Assembly: GCA_030323885.1 (NCBI GenBank)
Contig: CM059192.1
Coordinates: forward strand, 1,185,001-1,249,000
Direction of reading: 5' to 3'
Source: Branchipolynoe longqiensis
Lineage: Eukaryota; Annelida; Polychaeta; Phyllodocida; Polynoidae
DNA: 64,000 nt
Part shown: positions 46,418-56,289 of the stretch, piece by piece
Position numbering within the stretch: the stretch's first letter is position 1
How the letters are laid out: each line of letters opens with the position of its first letter
Program-made: the position numbers and the translations under genes
Notes under the pieces: generated by a model
The model's input: the letters and a program-made list of their open reading frames with translations, nothing else
Told to the model about the DNA's origin: nothing
The model's database searches: none

Positions 46418-46529
46418 CCCCCCCCCACACACACACACATTCCCACCGAGGTGACTATGGGTGGCTGTCTAAACCGGACACACGCCGGGCACCACGAGGA
46501 ACAGCTTCCTACCTGATCCTGGAACGCGC

Positions 46530-46570
46530 TCCCTCGTGACCTCGTGACCTCGTGACCTCGTGACCTCTCT
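46530..46570 (+). repeat. 9-bp repeat CTCGTGACC
   Basis: Four or five tandem copies. Confidence 0.85.
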
Positions 46571-46744
46571 CGGCACTGAGGATCCCGCACCCAAGGTCAG
46601 CGCGTGACCTTGGTAGGAGGTTGGGTGACGCACCCATCTCTGGGAGCCTGCTGTGCGCAGAAGGACGAGGCCGAGCACCGGTGTGTGGGGGGAAGGAGGG
46701 AGGGGGAGGGGGGGGGGGGGGTAAGCGAATCACACCCGCTATGA

Positions 46745-47070
46745 CCGGGCGTGGTGGCCGAATCGGTAGAGCGCCGGCCTCGCGTGCGGGAGATCGGGAG
46801 TTCGGTTCCCGGTCCAGTCAAACCAATGACTCATAAAATTGATACTTGCCGCTTCCTAGCCTCGCGCTCGGCATTAATAGGATAGGGCAATGACTGGTTC
46901 GCTCAGTGTCAAGATATTGTGGCTGAGTGGGATATCGGTCATACTCATAGTGCCAGCAGTGTGATTTCCCAGTGGGGCAGCAGTATAAAGTAGCCATGAA
47001 TGTGCACTGTCACAAGTCGGTACCCGTCCTGATATGACCTTAGATATTGCCAGGATGTAAAACTCCAACA
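46745..47070 (+). mobile_element. SINE-1, full-length plus copy
   Basis: This has the best-kept head in the window: GTGGCCGAATCGGTAGAGCG (A-box) and GGAGTTCGGTTCCCGG (B-box). Then body and tail ACCTTAGATATTGCCAGGAT. Confidence 0.88.
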
Positions 47071-47147
47071 GCCACCTGCTATGAGGGCTTCACCGGTGAG
47101 GAGGACTGAGACCATTATTTTGGTATCTGTGAACGAAAACTAGATTT

Positions 47148-47545
47148 AGTTGTGTGTGTCTCTGTGTCTGTGTGTGTGTCTATGTGTCTGTGTGTATGTC
47201 TGTGTGTGTCTGTGTGTGTCTGTGTGTGTCTGTGTGTTGTGTCTCTGTGTGTGTCTGTGTGTGTATCTCTGTCTGTGTGTGTGTCTCTGTGTCTGTGTGT
47301 GTCTGTGTGTGTGTCTCTGTGTGTGTCTCTGTGTTGTGTCTCTGTGTGTGTCTCTGTGTGTGTATCTGTGTCTGTGTATGTCTCTGTGTGTGTATATGTG
47401 TCTGTGTGTGTCTCTTTGTCAGAGACACAGAGACACATACACACACACAGACACACACAGACACAGACACACACATAGAGACACACACAGAGACACAGAG
47501 TCACACACACTTTTTATATACTTTTTATATACTTCACTGCATAAC
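47148..47545 (+). repeat. TGTGTCTC simple repeat with inverted half
   Basis: TGTGTCTCTG words on the left face AGACACAGAGACAC on the right around 47420, so the strand folds on itself. It ends with ACTTTTTATATACTTTTTAT. Confidence 0.9.
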
Positions 47546-47773
47546 ATGTAGGTTTATGCAGCGGACCTGTTAGGAAGCAGTCTTCAAGGTGGTGCGAACA
47601 GAAAAGCATCAGTCGCATTTGTCCATTGATATAAGGCTGGAGGAGGCGACTGATAATTACGGACAGCCGTGTAGGTTTATGCGGCGGACCTGTTAGGAAG
47701 CAGTCTTCATATTTGGGACGGTCCTAACATCCCTCAAAGCAAGCTAAACTGAGCCATGTTTGGACCGTCCCAT

Positions 47774-48206
47774 TCTGTGTGTGTGTGTCTCTGTGTGTGT
47801 CTCTGTGTGTATCTGTGTCTCTGTGTGTGTCTGTGTGTCTGTGTGTGTGTCTGTGTGTATGTCTGTGTGTGTGTCTCTGTGTGTGTCTCTGTGTGTGTCT
47901 GTGTGTGTCTCTGTGTGTGTATCTGTGCATGTCTGTGTGTGTCTCTGTGTGTGTCTCTGTGTGTGTCTCTGTGTGTGTCTGTGTCTTTGTGTCTCTGTTG
48001 CTGTGTGTGTGCTGTGTGTGTGTATCTCTGTGTGTGTCTCTGTGTGTGTCTCTGTGTGTGTCTCTGTGTGTGTCTCTGTGTGTGTGTCTCACAGACAGAG
48101 ACACACACAGAGACACGGAGACACAGACACACACATAGAGACACACACAGAGACACAGAGTCACACACACTTTTTATATACTTTTTATATACTTCACTGC
48201 ATAACG
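47774..48206 (+). repeat. Second TGTGTCTC block with the same right end
   Basis: The right 60 bp (48148-48206) repeats 47487-47545. Between the blocks, GTAGGTTTATGC then GGACCTGTTAGGAAGCAGTC occurs twice (about 47550 and 47670). Confidence 0.9.
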
Positions 48207-48305
48207 CATAACGCAATACGCATTACGCGTATATGGAATGCTGGCATTCGCATAACGCATAACGCATAACGCATTACGCATTACGCATTACGCGTATATG
48301 GAATG
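48207..48305 (+). repeat. GCATAACG/GCATTACG words
   Basis: Tandem CATAACG units face CATTACG units, and CGCGTATATGGAATGC occurs twice (about 48227 and 48290). Confidence 0.8.
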
Positions 48306-48589
48306 CGCCCTTTAGTTATTTTGTATGCAGGCTTTTTGTAAATACTAGTTTTGCAGGGTGGTAATCTTTAGCATTTATATATAGAAAAAAATTAAGCCAG
48401 AAGGGAAGATATAATATTTTAATTTCTCAAATATAATACATTTGACCAGAGTAAAATAATATATGGTCAGTGCTAATACTAATAGTAATAGACTTTAAAA
48501 AGTAATATTCATTCCTTAGCTTTTGCCGAGCACTTCTGAAAGAAAATTGATTCCCTGGAATTTAGAAAGTCTTTTCTCTGTATGTATCT

Positions 48590-48653
48590 ATATCTATTAT
48601 CTATATCTATATATATATATCTATATCTATATATATATATATATATATATATG
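48590..48653 (+). repeat. TATC/TA microsatellite
   Basis: CTATATCTATATATATAT sequence. 48306-48590 and 48654-48840 hold no recognised feature. Confidence 0.9.
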
Positions 48654-48839
48654 TGCCAATTAATTCACTGGCCCATCACCATCCCAATTTGAGGCATGTG
48701 TCCAATTCCAAGAGGTCACGTGATGCTGCCTCCAGTGTTGATATTATCGCCCTCTCATGGACCATCAATCAGGACACTCACTGAGTGGCACCGTGTGGTC
48801 GTTGTCTATAAATACTGAGCAGACAATTCCTATGGTGAT

Positions 48840-48917
48840 TGTCGATTATACTCATCAATCTAATGTATTTATCTTAGAAAATCGGTGAAACTCAAGACCG
48901 TCATACGATGCAACTTA
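48840..48917 (+). mobile_element. TTAA-type MITE, right end
   Basis: The last 75 bp of the family, ending CATACGATGCAACTTAA, directly abutting the next element. Confidence 0.6.
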
Positions 48918-49457
48918 ATGGCCCTGTCACATTACAACGCTTCTCGCCGGTGCACCGCCAATGTGCAAAATCACTATTAATCATTGAGAAACATCAAACT
49001 TTTGGCGTCAGCGCAACGTAGTGGTAGCGTGCGGCCGACGTGGTAAAAGTTTGGTCCGCCATCCTGATATGACCTTAGATGTTGCTAGGACGTAAAACAA
49101 CAAAATGCAACAGTTTGGCGCAACGTGTGGGAACGATCCTCACACGTGTGCGGCGTCTGCCTAGCATTCGCATAACGTTATACCAGCGACTCTAACATAT
49201 CTCGACGTGTTTCTAAAGTCGCCATAATGTTAGCACCCGCGCATTGGCGCAAGTCAAAAGTTTTGTGCAAGCACAAAACTTTGCCGATCACCTGACGCTC
49301 GCCGCCGACCCTCGTCGACCATCGCCGTCCATCAACGATTACCAACGCGCGCCTAATGCGCGCGTAACGCTTCCTGACGTATCCCGACGTTGCGCCAAAA
49401 AATCACATACGTCGATGCGTGTTGGCGAGAAGCGTCGTAATGTGACAGCACCATTAA
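48915..49457 (-). mobile_element. GTCACATTAC-type MITE, copy 2
   Basis: Inverted ends of about 36 bp begin TTAATGGCCCTGTCACATTA and end GTAATGTGACAGCACCATTAA. Its interior matches 10983-11532 in reverse, including an embedded SINE-1 tail at 49056-49101. Confidence 0.8.
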
Positions 49458-49793
49458 AGCTGCATACCCGCAACTTTTCAAAAACCAAAACAATTATCGA
49501 AAATTGATTCAACAGATCTAAGTTAGTTACTGAGGCACTTAATATTAAGCATGTGTTGCCACACAGAAGGGAAAATGAGACAGTTTAATAACAGCTGTTA
49601 CCGGTGAAACCTATGGTGTTGGAGTTTTGGCGTGCTTGACAAAACTAATTCTACATGTTTGCAATATCAAATATCTCAAAACTTAGCCATCAAAAATAAA
49701 AGTTACTTCAAACTAAAGTAAGGTAGATTGTACCAATCAATTTAATGTATTTATCTCATAAAAATGACAATCGCCAAACCATTGGACTAATCG
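49454..49793 (+). mobile_element. TTAA-type MITE, divergent copy
   Basis: It starts TTAAAGCTGCATACCCG and ends near CCATTGGACTAATCG. Confidence 0.65.
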
Positions 49794-50018
49794 TCGCAGT
49801 GACATGGAGATGGGCGGGGGTGGGGCGGGGGGCGGTGCAGTGTGGCTCCATGGCCCGGATCCGTCATGCTGTAGCACAATCCGCCCCAACCCTGTGGGCG
49901 TCGGCTCGTCCTACTTACACTGCACCGATCCCTTTTCTTCCCGCTAAAAACAGGGTCCCGTCCTGCCCTATCAGCGTGACGTAAGTAGGTCACGTGACGA
50001 GCGCGCGCGCGCTGCCCC

Positions 50019-50518
50019 NNNNNNNNNNNNNNNNNNNNNNNNNNNNNNNNNNNNNNNNNNNNNNNNNNNNNNNNNNNNNNNNNNNNNNNNNNNNNNNNNN
50101 NNNNNNNNNNNNNNNNNNNNNNNNNNNNNNNNNNNNNNNNNNNNNNNNNNNNNNNNNNNNNNNNNNNNNNNNNNNNNNNNNNNNNNNNNNNNNNNNNNNN
50201 NNNNNNNNNNNNNNNNNNNNNNNNNNNNNNNNNNNNNNNNNNNNNNNNNNNNNNNNNNNNNNNNNNNNNNNNNNNNNNNNNNNNNNNNNNNNNNNNNNNN
50301 NNNNNNNNNNNNNNNNNNNNNNNNNNNNNNNNNNNNNNNNNNNNNNNNNNNNNNNNNNNNNNNNNNNNNNNNNNNNNNNNNNNNNNNNNNNNNNNNNNNN
50401 NNNNNNNNNNNNNNNNNNNNNNNNNNNNNNNNNNNNNNNNNNNNNNNNNNNNNNNNNNNNNNNNNNNNNNNNNNNNNNNNNNNNNNNNNNNNNNNNNNNN
50501 NNNNNNNNNNNNNNNNNN
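50019..50518. other. Assembly gap (500 N)
   Basis: A run of exactly 500 N. It abuts the last repeat of the retrotransposon, so that repeat may be incomplete. Confidence 1.
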
Positions 50519-50583
50519 ATATCGATCACTCAAAATACTGGTCGAGATCACAGCAGCAGTGTTAAAGGGGCCTCAGTACTCAG
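50519..50583 (-). repeat. Split direct repeat B2
   Basis: A copy of B1 at the 3' end of the element, bordered by the gap. Confidence 0.88.
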
Positions 50584-50600
50584 CAGGGAGGGTGGGATGG

Positions 50601-50782
50601 TAATCAAAATGGGTCTTCTCTCTTCTGTTGATCTCGATCAAGTGACAGTTACAGGGTTGTTTGTTCCAAATAATCGCCTTGTAGACAAGGTGACATAATG
50701 CAAAGGTAACAGTCAATTATGGCAGGCCGTTTGGGTGCCGTTTCTGTAATAATTACATATGTTGCCAGCAACATATCCAATT
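50601..50782 (-). repeat. Split direct repeat A2
   Basis: A copy of A1, beginning after AATCAAAATGGG and ending CAACATATCCAAT. The gap 50783-50934 is AT-rich element sequence. Confidence 0.92.
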
Positions 50783-50934
50783 AAGTAACAGAACACGGCG
50801 ACCTCAGTTTGTGGGCCAATAAAATTTTATTATTATTCTGAATAAAATTTTTTACATCCCAGAATTAATCAATAACATATTAACAACGCATGAATTAACA
50901 AATATGCATAAGCAATATGGATCTTAATTAATAA

Positions 50935-51000
50935 ATATCGATCACTCAAAATACTGGTCGAGATCACAGCAGCAGTGTTAAAGGGGCCTCAGTACTCAGC
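50935..51000 (-). repeat. Split direct repeat B1
   Basis: It matches 50519-50583 (ATCGATCACTCAAAATACTG to CCTCAGTACTCAGC). Confidence 0.9.
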
Positions 51001-51964
51001 CAAACAGCGAAGCGAGTGCTGAGGGACCTGCTCTGAAGCTGCGCTTATCCACATAATTAAAAATGCAGGACGAACGCCAGTTGCCAAGCTCTTGGACCTG
51101 TTCCAACGGGACTCCAGCTTCCGCACACTCTCTAGCTGCCCCCCGTCTGAGACTGTGGGCCGTAATCTTCTTCCCTTGAAGCCCACACTTATCACCTGCC
51201 AGCCTGAGGGCGAGCAGAAAGAGTCGAGCTGTCAAGGGCTCCCCAGAGCACAGCAGCAGGGCTGGACCGGACCTGGAGATTGGAGTTACGGCCTTGTACT
51301 GTCTCCAGAGACGCACGGGGCAGCAGATGGAGCTGGGGATTTTTGGCAGCCGTACATAGTAGGTTTGGCTTGGCTTGCGTGTCGTCTTGGTGGATCGGAC
51401 GCACACCTTTAGTGACCGCTTGTGTATCCGTATGTCTGCACCTATTAGGTAGTGCCCCGGATCACAGGGGGACTCTGAGAAAAATAAATTAGATTGTCTC
51501 AGTAATGTAAAATATCCAATTATCAATGCGACATTTAACACTCGGCCATGTGGGCCCATGCTTTTAAAATATCTGAACATCTGTACGACATGCTTTACTT
51601 TTAATGGAAACACTTTTGACACAGCCACATTTTTAACATTCAATACCCCTTTCTTTACTAGACCAACACAGTATGAGTCAAATTCCTTAGTTCTTCCCCC
51701 CATCATCATAATATATGTTTTTGCGCCGCTGAAATAATTGTTCACCGCACTTGTTGACCGAAAACTACTTGCTAAGTGGGCGAGATACAACATTAGGTCA
51801 TATTGTTTTGGAGATTTCTTATTAATCTTATAGTTTTTACAGAACTCAGTATATTTATTAAACTGGGCACATTTATTGCGCCATGTCCCTTTGGATAACC
51901 CGTTCCTGAAAAGCGTTTGTACAGTGTGGTGCAGGTCAGTATGGCGAGCTGTGGTCAAAGGCAA
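50996..51964 (-). CDS. Tyrosine recombinase of the YR retrotransposon
   Basis: This 322-residue protein would integrate circular cDNA by strand exchange. It has an N-terminal SAM-like region (LFRNGLSKGTWRNKCAQFNK). The catalytic domain shows Arg in GYFTLLRQSNLFF, HxxR in ITAHSLRRGAARE, and the nucleophile Tyr in SCIFNYVDKRSF, with LGNWRS between them. All R-H-R-Y residues I can place are present and the frame is open. The stop codon lies inside repeat B1, so the recombinase gene runs to the repeat edge. It starts 58 nt after the RT-RNase H stop. Confidence 0.9.
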   Translation of the reverse strand: MPLTTARHTDLHHTVQTLFRNGLSKGTWRNKCAQFNKYTEFCKNYKINKKSPKQYDLMLYLAHLASSFRSTSAVNNYFSGAKTYIMMMGGRTKEFDSYCVGLVKKGVLNVKNVAVSKVFPLKVKHVVQMFRYFKSMGPHGRVLNVALIIGYFTLLRQSNLFFSESPCDPGHYLIGADIRIHKRSLKVCVRSTKTTRKPSQTYYVRLPKIPSSICCPVRLWRQYKAVTPISRSGPALLLCSGEPLTARLFLLALRLAGDKCGLQGKKITAHSLRRGAARECAEAGVPLEQVQELGNWRSSCIFNYVDKRSFRAGPSALASLFG

Positions 51965-52021
51965 ATCTAGAAAGACTACAGTGAGACATACAGAACGTGA
52001 AGGTATAAGTTAAGAGAAATA

Positions 52022-54758
52022 TTACAATTCGTTATCAAAGACAGAAATATCATGGGTAACACGGATCCGAGCTAAATTTAGCTCGGAGCATAACTTCTTA
52101 GATCTGGCGAACGCAGCTTTATCGAAGTAGGTCCGGCTAAGTGCATCGGCCAATACCAACGATTTTCCTGGCTTATGGGCTATCCGAATTTCGCAACTAT
52201 TGAGCGCGGCAAACCTCCACAATTCACGCGCACACGCACACAGGAAAGGGTCCCTGCCCTTGCCAGTGGAGAGGACCTGCTGTGAGGCTTCATTGTCAGT
52301 GTTTACTATGACCAAGAAATTTTCGGGGTGCGGTGGGGTCAGTTCGCGTAATGCAATAATTAAATTAAGGGCTTCTAGTTGGGAAATGTGATAACCAAGG
52401 GACAATAATTCTGCTGAATAACATTCAGAGAAAAAATATGTGTCGGAAAAAGCCCCGCCCCCAAGCAAAGACGAGTCACACTCGATCACCCAGTGGTTTT
52501 TTGGAAAAGGTCGTAATAAAACAAGGCCGTTGGTTGTCTCCGCATAGCGGATGAACCAGCGGACATCACGTACTAAATCAATTGAGACAGTTGTACGACC
52601 AACGAAAGGTGCTTCCCTTAAAAATTCTAGCACCCTGTTCATAAAACGGCGAGCTGGGGTCACACACCTAGATATACACTGGAGTCTACCAACCAGTTGT
52701 TGTACATTTTTTCTCGTAACCGATGCACCGGATTTCCAAACATAGCATTCAGATATAATATTCAAAAGCTTATCTTTGGGGATGGACAACTCCATCAATG
52801 TGGTGTTAACACAGTACCCTAACCATATTAGATCTGTAGTGGGGGGCGTGCATTTGTGGAGAGACAATTCCAGACCTAAATCCGATAGCAGAGCTACAAT
52901 GCGGCGATAACCTGTACAGGCCTCTTCGAAATTTGTTGCCACCCCCACGAAGTCGTCCAGATAACATAAAGTAAAGAAACCTTCCCGATTCATTAAGAAA
53001 GAAACTGCTTGAGTGGTCCTGGCACAAGCCATGCTGGATGTACGGCACCCAAATGGGAGGGCGATATCAAATATAATTTAGAGTCAACACTAATGCCAAA
53101 AAGGGGGACGCTGAGTGGACATGTCCGAAGCTGTCGATAAGCCCTTGCTAGGTCAATGGACCAGACATAACACCCACGTCCCAGGCGGGTTACTTCCACA
53201 GCAACGTCCATAATGCTGGGTAACTTAAAAGAACATTGATTGCCTTGAAAAAACCCTTTAGTTATGCCAGAATTGACACTACGCCCTTTGGGGAAGCTGA
53301 GGTCGACGATGATCCTCCTTTCAATGGTATTCTTTTTTGGTCTCGTCATTATTGGGCTGACCTGAGCCCAGGGAGTAAAGGGAGGGCACTCGAATGGACC
53401 CAGCAGAGCATTGAAGGCGAGTTCTTTCGACACATACTTTTCGATCCAAACTTTATATTCAGGAAGTTCTTTATGATTTACATAAGTAGGGGTAGGAATT
53501 TTATTAACAGCGTAATCACTAGGCCAACCAAATTCCAAAAATCAACTAACAATTTATCATGGTAACCCTCCAGCAGAGACCTCCAGGCAGGGATGTGTAG
53601 GCCTGAGGGGACAGGGATCCTAGCCGCTAGATAGTTGGGCAGTCCGGTATGGCGAACAGTGGTATAAATATCAAAATAACTATTGGCCAAAACTGGGTTA
53701 ACAGTAGGCCAAAAAGGCAACAACAACGGTTTAAAGTCAAATGGCCCCAATGGGCAAAAAACCTTCTTGGGGACGCGCATTGTTGCTGCGCTGCTCCCAT
53801 CGGTCAATAAACGAACAGGGGAACATTGAGGTTCACGAGAGCCCGATTGCGTTATGGTATTAATGGCAGAACCCGTTAACGGGGCTGAACATTCATAAAC
53901 AGACCCATGCTCCTTGGTCGAGAGATCACCCGGGGTCATCACAAGCCTACAACTCGAAGGCCGCAATGCCGGATCGTTCATCAACACTTGAGGAAACAAT
54001 GGGGACGAAGAAACGACCGATACGATCGGAGAGTCAGTAGTGTGACCAGTAGACAGGACAGGATCGAGCCTGAGGTCATTAGGAGCAGTGTAGGCTGGGA
54101 TTACACTAGAACGGAGGACCGTTAGAGGGGCTGGAACCTCGACCAAGCGATCGACCGGGTGACTGATATGATGATAGATCAGTGATTTAGGACCCGAGAA
54201 AGCTATTGGAGCGCCAGAGGAATCCAGTTTTGAAGATGAGGGTAAGGTACCCGTAGGAATACATCGACCGAGCGGGCGATGCAAGAGATCGTTAACAGGT
54301 AAACTATGACCAACATCATTAGAATTAAATACTATGTTAGTTAATGGGGGCGCTACAGCTTGGGACCTAGAGGAGTTGTGTAACAACGGCAAGGCTAACT
54401 GTGCCGCCTTATCACGACATAAAGGGCTACCCGGATGCACTAACCGTATGGTAGGCGATGTAGTATCTGTATCAAAGGAAACTGTGAACGGCACCTGGGG
54501 TGTGGGGGATGTACGCTTACGGCTCTCTGAGCATTCAGAAACGCGTATGTTATCAATAGCAACTTGTATAATATCATGTTCTTGTAACGTGTTAAGAGTC
54601 GTCGTCAATGGTGGTACAAGTAAGGGAACCGACATACTACCGGAGACATGATTGACAACGACCCCATCATTGAAAACTTTCTTAGCAACATTATTTGCAG
54701 ACACTTGGACATGTATACTTTCAAACAGATTTTCTTCCACCTGTGGATTGATAGGCAT
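52022..54758 (-). pseudogene. RT-RNase H ORF of the YR retrotransposon, two frameshifts
   Basis: It encodes reverse transcriptase and RNase H. A proline/serine-rich N-terminal part (54758 to about 53545) leads into PAWRSLLEGYHDKLL. The RT domain follows in the next frame (53538-52993): MTRPKKNTIERRIIVDLSFP and YVWSIDLARAYRQLR, the first catalytic Asp motif. It then continues in a third frame from about 53070 with FTLCYLDDFVGVA, the YxDD active site. RNase H has VIECDSSLLGGGAF, LEALNLIIAL, VIVNTDNEAS and ADALSR (D-E-D-D). Both shifts fall at T runs on the coding strand (near 53543-53548 and 53066-53071), each explained by one missing T. These could be real mutations or homopolymer sequencing errors. 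Confidence 0.88.
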
Positions 54759-54781
54759 ACCGAACAGATGCGACCCCGTAC

Positions 54782-55966
54782 CTAAAAACCCTGAGTAGTA
54801 TTAGTTTTTACACCTACCGACGGTTTGAGTGTCGAAGTTCGAGACTTAAACCGACAGTCTAACTCACGGTGATGTGCTTTGTATCCCCTCTTGAATGCAC
54901 ACCATCCACAGATATGACAGTAACGGTGTGGGGGCGAGCCGTGCGATTCTGAGAACCCACAATCTTTCCCTGTGTTCCAAATTGTGCAAATAGGTCCATC
55001 AGTTAATCTATCATAGTTATCTCTAGTTTGACGGCTCGCACTGATTGTAGTTTTAGCACCTGTTTTAACAACCCGTACCCCGGTTCCAAATATATCGCGC
55101 TGTACATCTTTAATGGCAGGGTAGTCATCCCAACCCGACTTTAAACGTTTGTCATCTACCATCTGAAAAACCTTCTCAGAAAACCCTAAACAAGTGGACC
55201 ATTCCCAGCATTCAGCCATCTCTAACAAATCTTGGATGTGTTTCATGATCGGCTCAGTCCATGACGACGGCGTCGCAGCGGACTGGGTCATGCGAAACAA
55301 CGCCAATAAATACTCATGCCAATTGGCATCCCCTTGTTTTACTCTATTTTTCTTTCCTTCCCTGACTATAAATTTGTGTGGCAGTAGTTTATGCTTACCC
55401 CGCTTTGCAGCTCGTTTCTTGCTATGGACTGAATGCAACATATCCCGTAATAACTCCTCCCGAGACGAACAGCTTGATGTGTCAGTTGACGAATGTCGAC
55501 GTTTTCTCCCATGACGTTTTCGGCGCCGGGACGAAGTCGACTCCTGGTCACTGGCCGTCCCTTCGTCCTGGTCACTTATCGACAGCGACGAATCGGAAGA
55601 TGGCGCCACCGGTTTTGGGCGCTTCCTGTGATGCACGGCATCCCGACCTTTGCCGCCATGCATCCGTCCATCTGTAGGTGATGCAGTTCCGTCTTGGGTC
55701 TTGTCTCGACGCGAATCCGATTGTAGTATGGCGACTGTTCGTTCCATGGTCTCCAATTTTGCCAGCAGAGAAGCATTGCTCGTCTCAATGAGTCGCACCA
55801 GGTCGTCATCTCGTATCCCAGATCTGACCGACTGTTCTGCTGATATCCCTGAGTGTCGACGGGAAGAAGTACTCGCTTCAGCCTTGTCTAGTTCAGAAAT
55901 TACGAACGGTGTTGACTCCCCGGTATGTAGCAGTTGTTTAGAGAATCTCCCTTTCTTGGTAGGCAT
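54782..55966 (-). CDS. Gag-like protein of the YR retrotransposon
   Basis: A 394-residue first ORF, expected to package element RNA. The N-terminal third has a coiled-coil-type stretch (LVRLIETSNASLLAKLETME). A basic Ser/Arg-rich middle follows (SSRRRKRHGRKRRHSS). The C-terminus has a Cys/His cluster (CTIWNTGKDCGF, HRYCHICGWCAFKRG, then HHREL and DC) that could bind zinc and nucleic acid. The start codon at 55966 lies 42 nt after repeat A1. The frame is open. The stop falls 24 nt before the next ORF. Confidence 0.8.
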   Translation of the reverse strand: MPTKKGRFSKQLLHTGESTPFVISELDKAEASTSSRRHSGISAEQSVRSGIRDDDLVRLIETSNASLLAKLETMERTVAILQSDSRRDKTQDGTASPTDGRMHGGKGRDAVHHRKRPKPVAPSSDSSLSISDQDEGTASDQESTSSRRRKRHGRKRRHSSTDTSSCSSREELLRDMLHSVHSKKRAAKRGKHKLLPHKFIVREGKKNRVKQGDANWHEYLLALFRMTQSAATPSSWTEPIMKHIQDLLEMAECWEWSTCLGFSEKVFQMVDDKRLKSGWDDYPAIKDVQRDIFGTGVRVVKTGAKTTISASRQTRDNYDRLTDGPICTIWNTGKDCGFSESHGSPPHRYCHICGWCAFKRGYKAHHRELDCRFKSRTSTLKPSVGVKTNTTQGF

Positions 55967-56007
55967 ATTGTAGCAGTAAATTGCTGTTGAGCTTCTATCA
56001 GATCAGA

Positions 56008-56193
56008 TAATCAAAATGGGTCTTCTCTCTTCTGTTGATCTCGATCAAGTGACAGTTACAGGGTTGTTTGTTCCAAATAATCGCCTTGTACTGTAGACAA
56101 GGTGACATAATGCAAAGGTAACAGTCAATTATGGCAGGCCGTTTGGGTGCCGTTTCTGTAATAATTACATATGTTGCCAGCAACATATCCAAT
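56008..56193 (-). repeat. Split direct repeat A1
   Basis: About 182 bp match 50601-50782, with a 4-bp indel (TACTG) near 56090. It forms the 5' end of the element. Confidence 0.92.
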
Positions 56194-56256
56194 GGTGAAA
56201 ACAAGCCTATTCAGGCTTATCCATGATAGGCAGTATAAATCTTCAAGAGATATGTG
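56194..56256 (+). repeat. Hairpin-bearing LINE-tail-like repeat
   Basis: GAAAACAAGCCTATTCAGGC then TTATCCATGATAGGCAG. It matches the reverse of 11606-11665. It abuts the retrotransposon. Confidence 0.55.
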
Positions 56257-56289
56257 GGAGGGGGCGTGGTCAGGGGTAATGAGGCCACC

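Larger units (their letters stand above)
50519..56193 (-). mobile_element. Tyrosine-recombinase retrotransposon (PAT/Ngaro-like), near complete
   Basis: Reading minus, the order is repeat A1 (56193-56008), gag, RT-RNase H, tyrosine recombinase, repeat B1 (51000-50935), A2 (50782-50601), B2 (50583-50519). This A1-ORF-B1-A2-B2 layout is the split-direct-repeat form of DIRS-order elements. There is no integrase or LTR. B2 runs into the gap. Two frameshifts in the RT frame make this copy non-autonomous as read. Confidence 0.9.

Noticed and set aside
46745..46820. Genuine tRNA gene
   Set aside because: A and B boxes are present but the sequence continues into the shared SINE-1 body and the cloverleaf is not intact.
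47115..48269. Cys/Val/Ser-rich ORFs over TGTGTC repeats
   Set aside because: Simple-sequence artefacts in three frames.
49787..50698. ORFs of 179-254 codons across N
   Set aside because: They consist of the second assembly gap.
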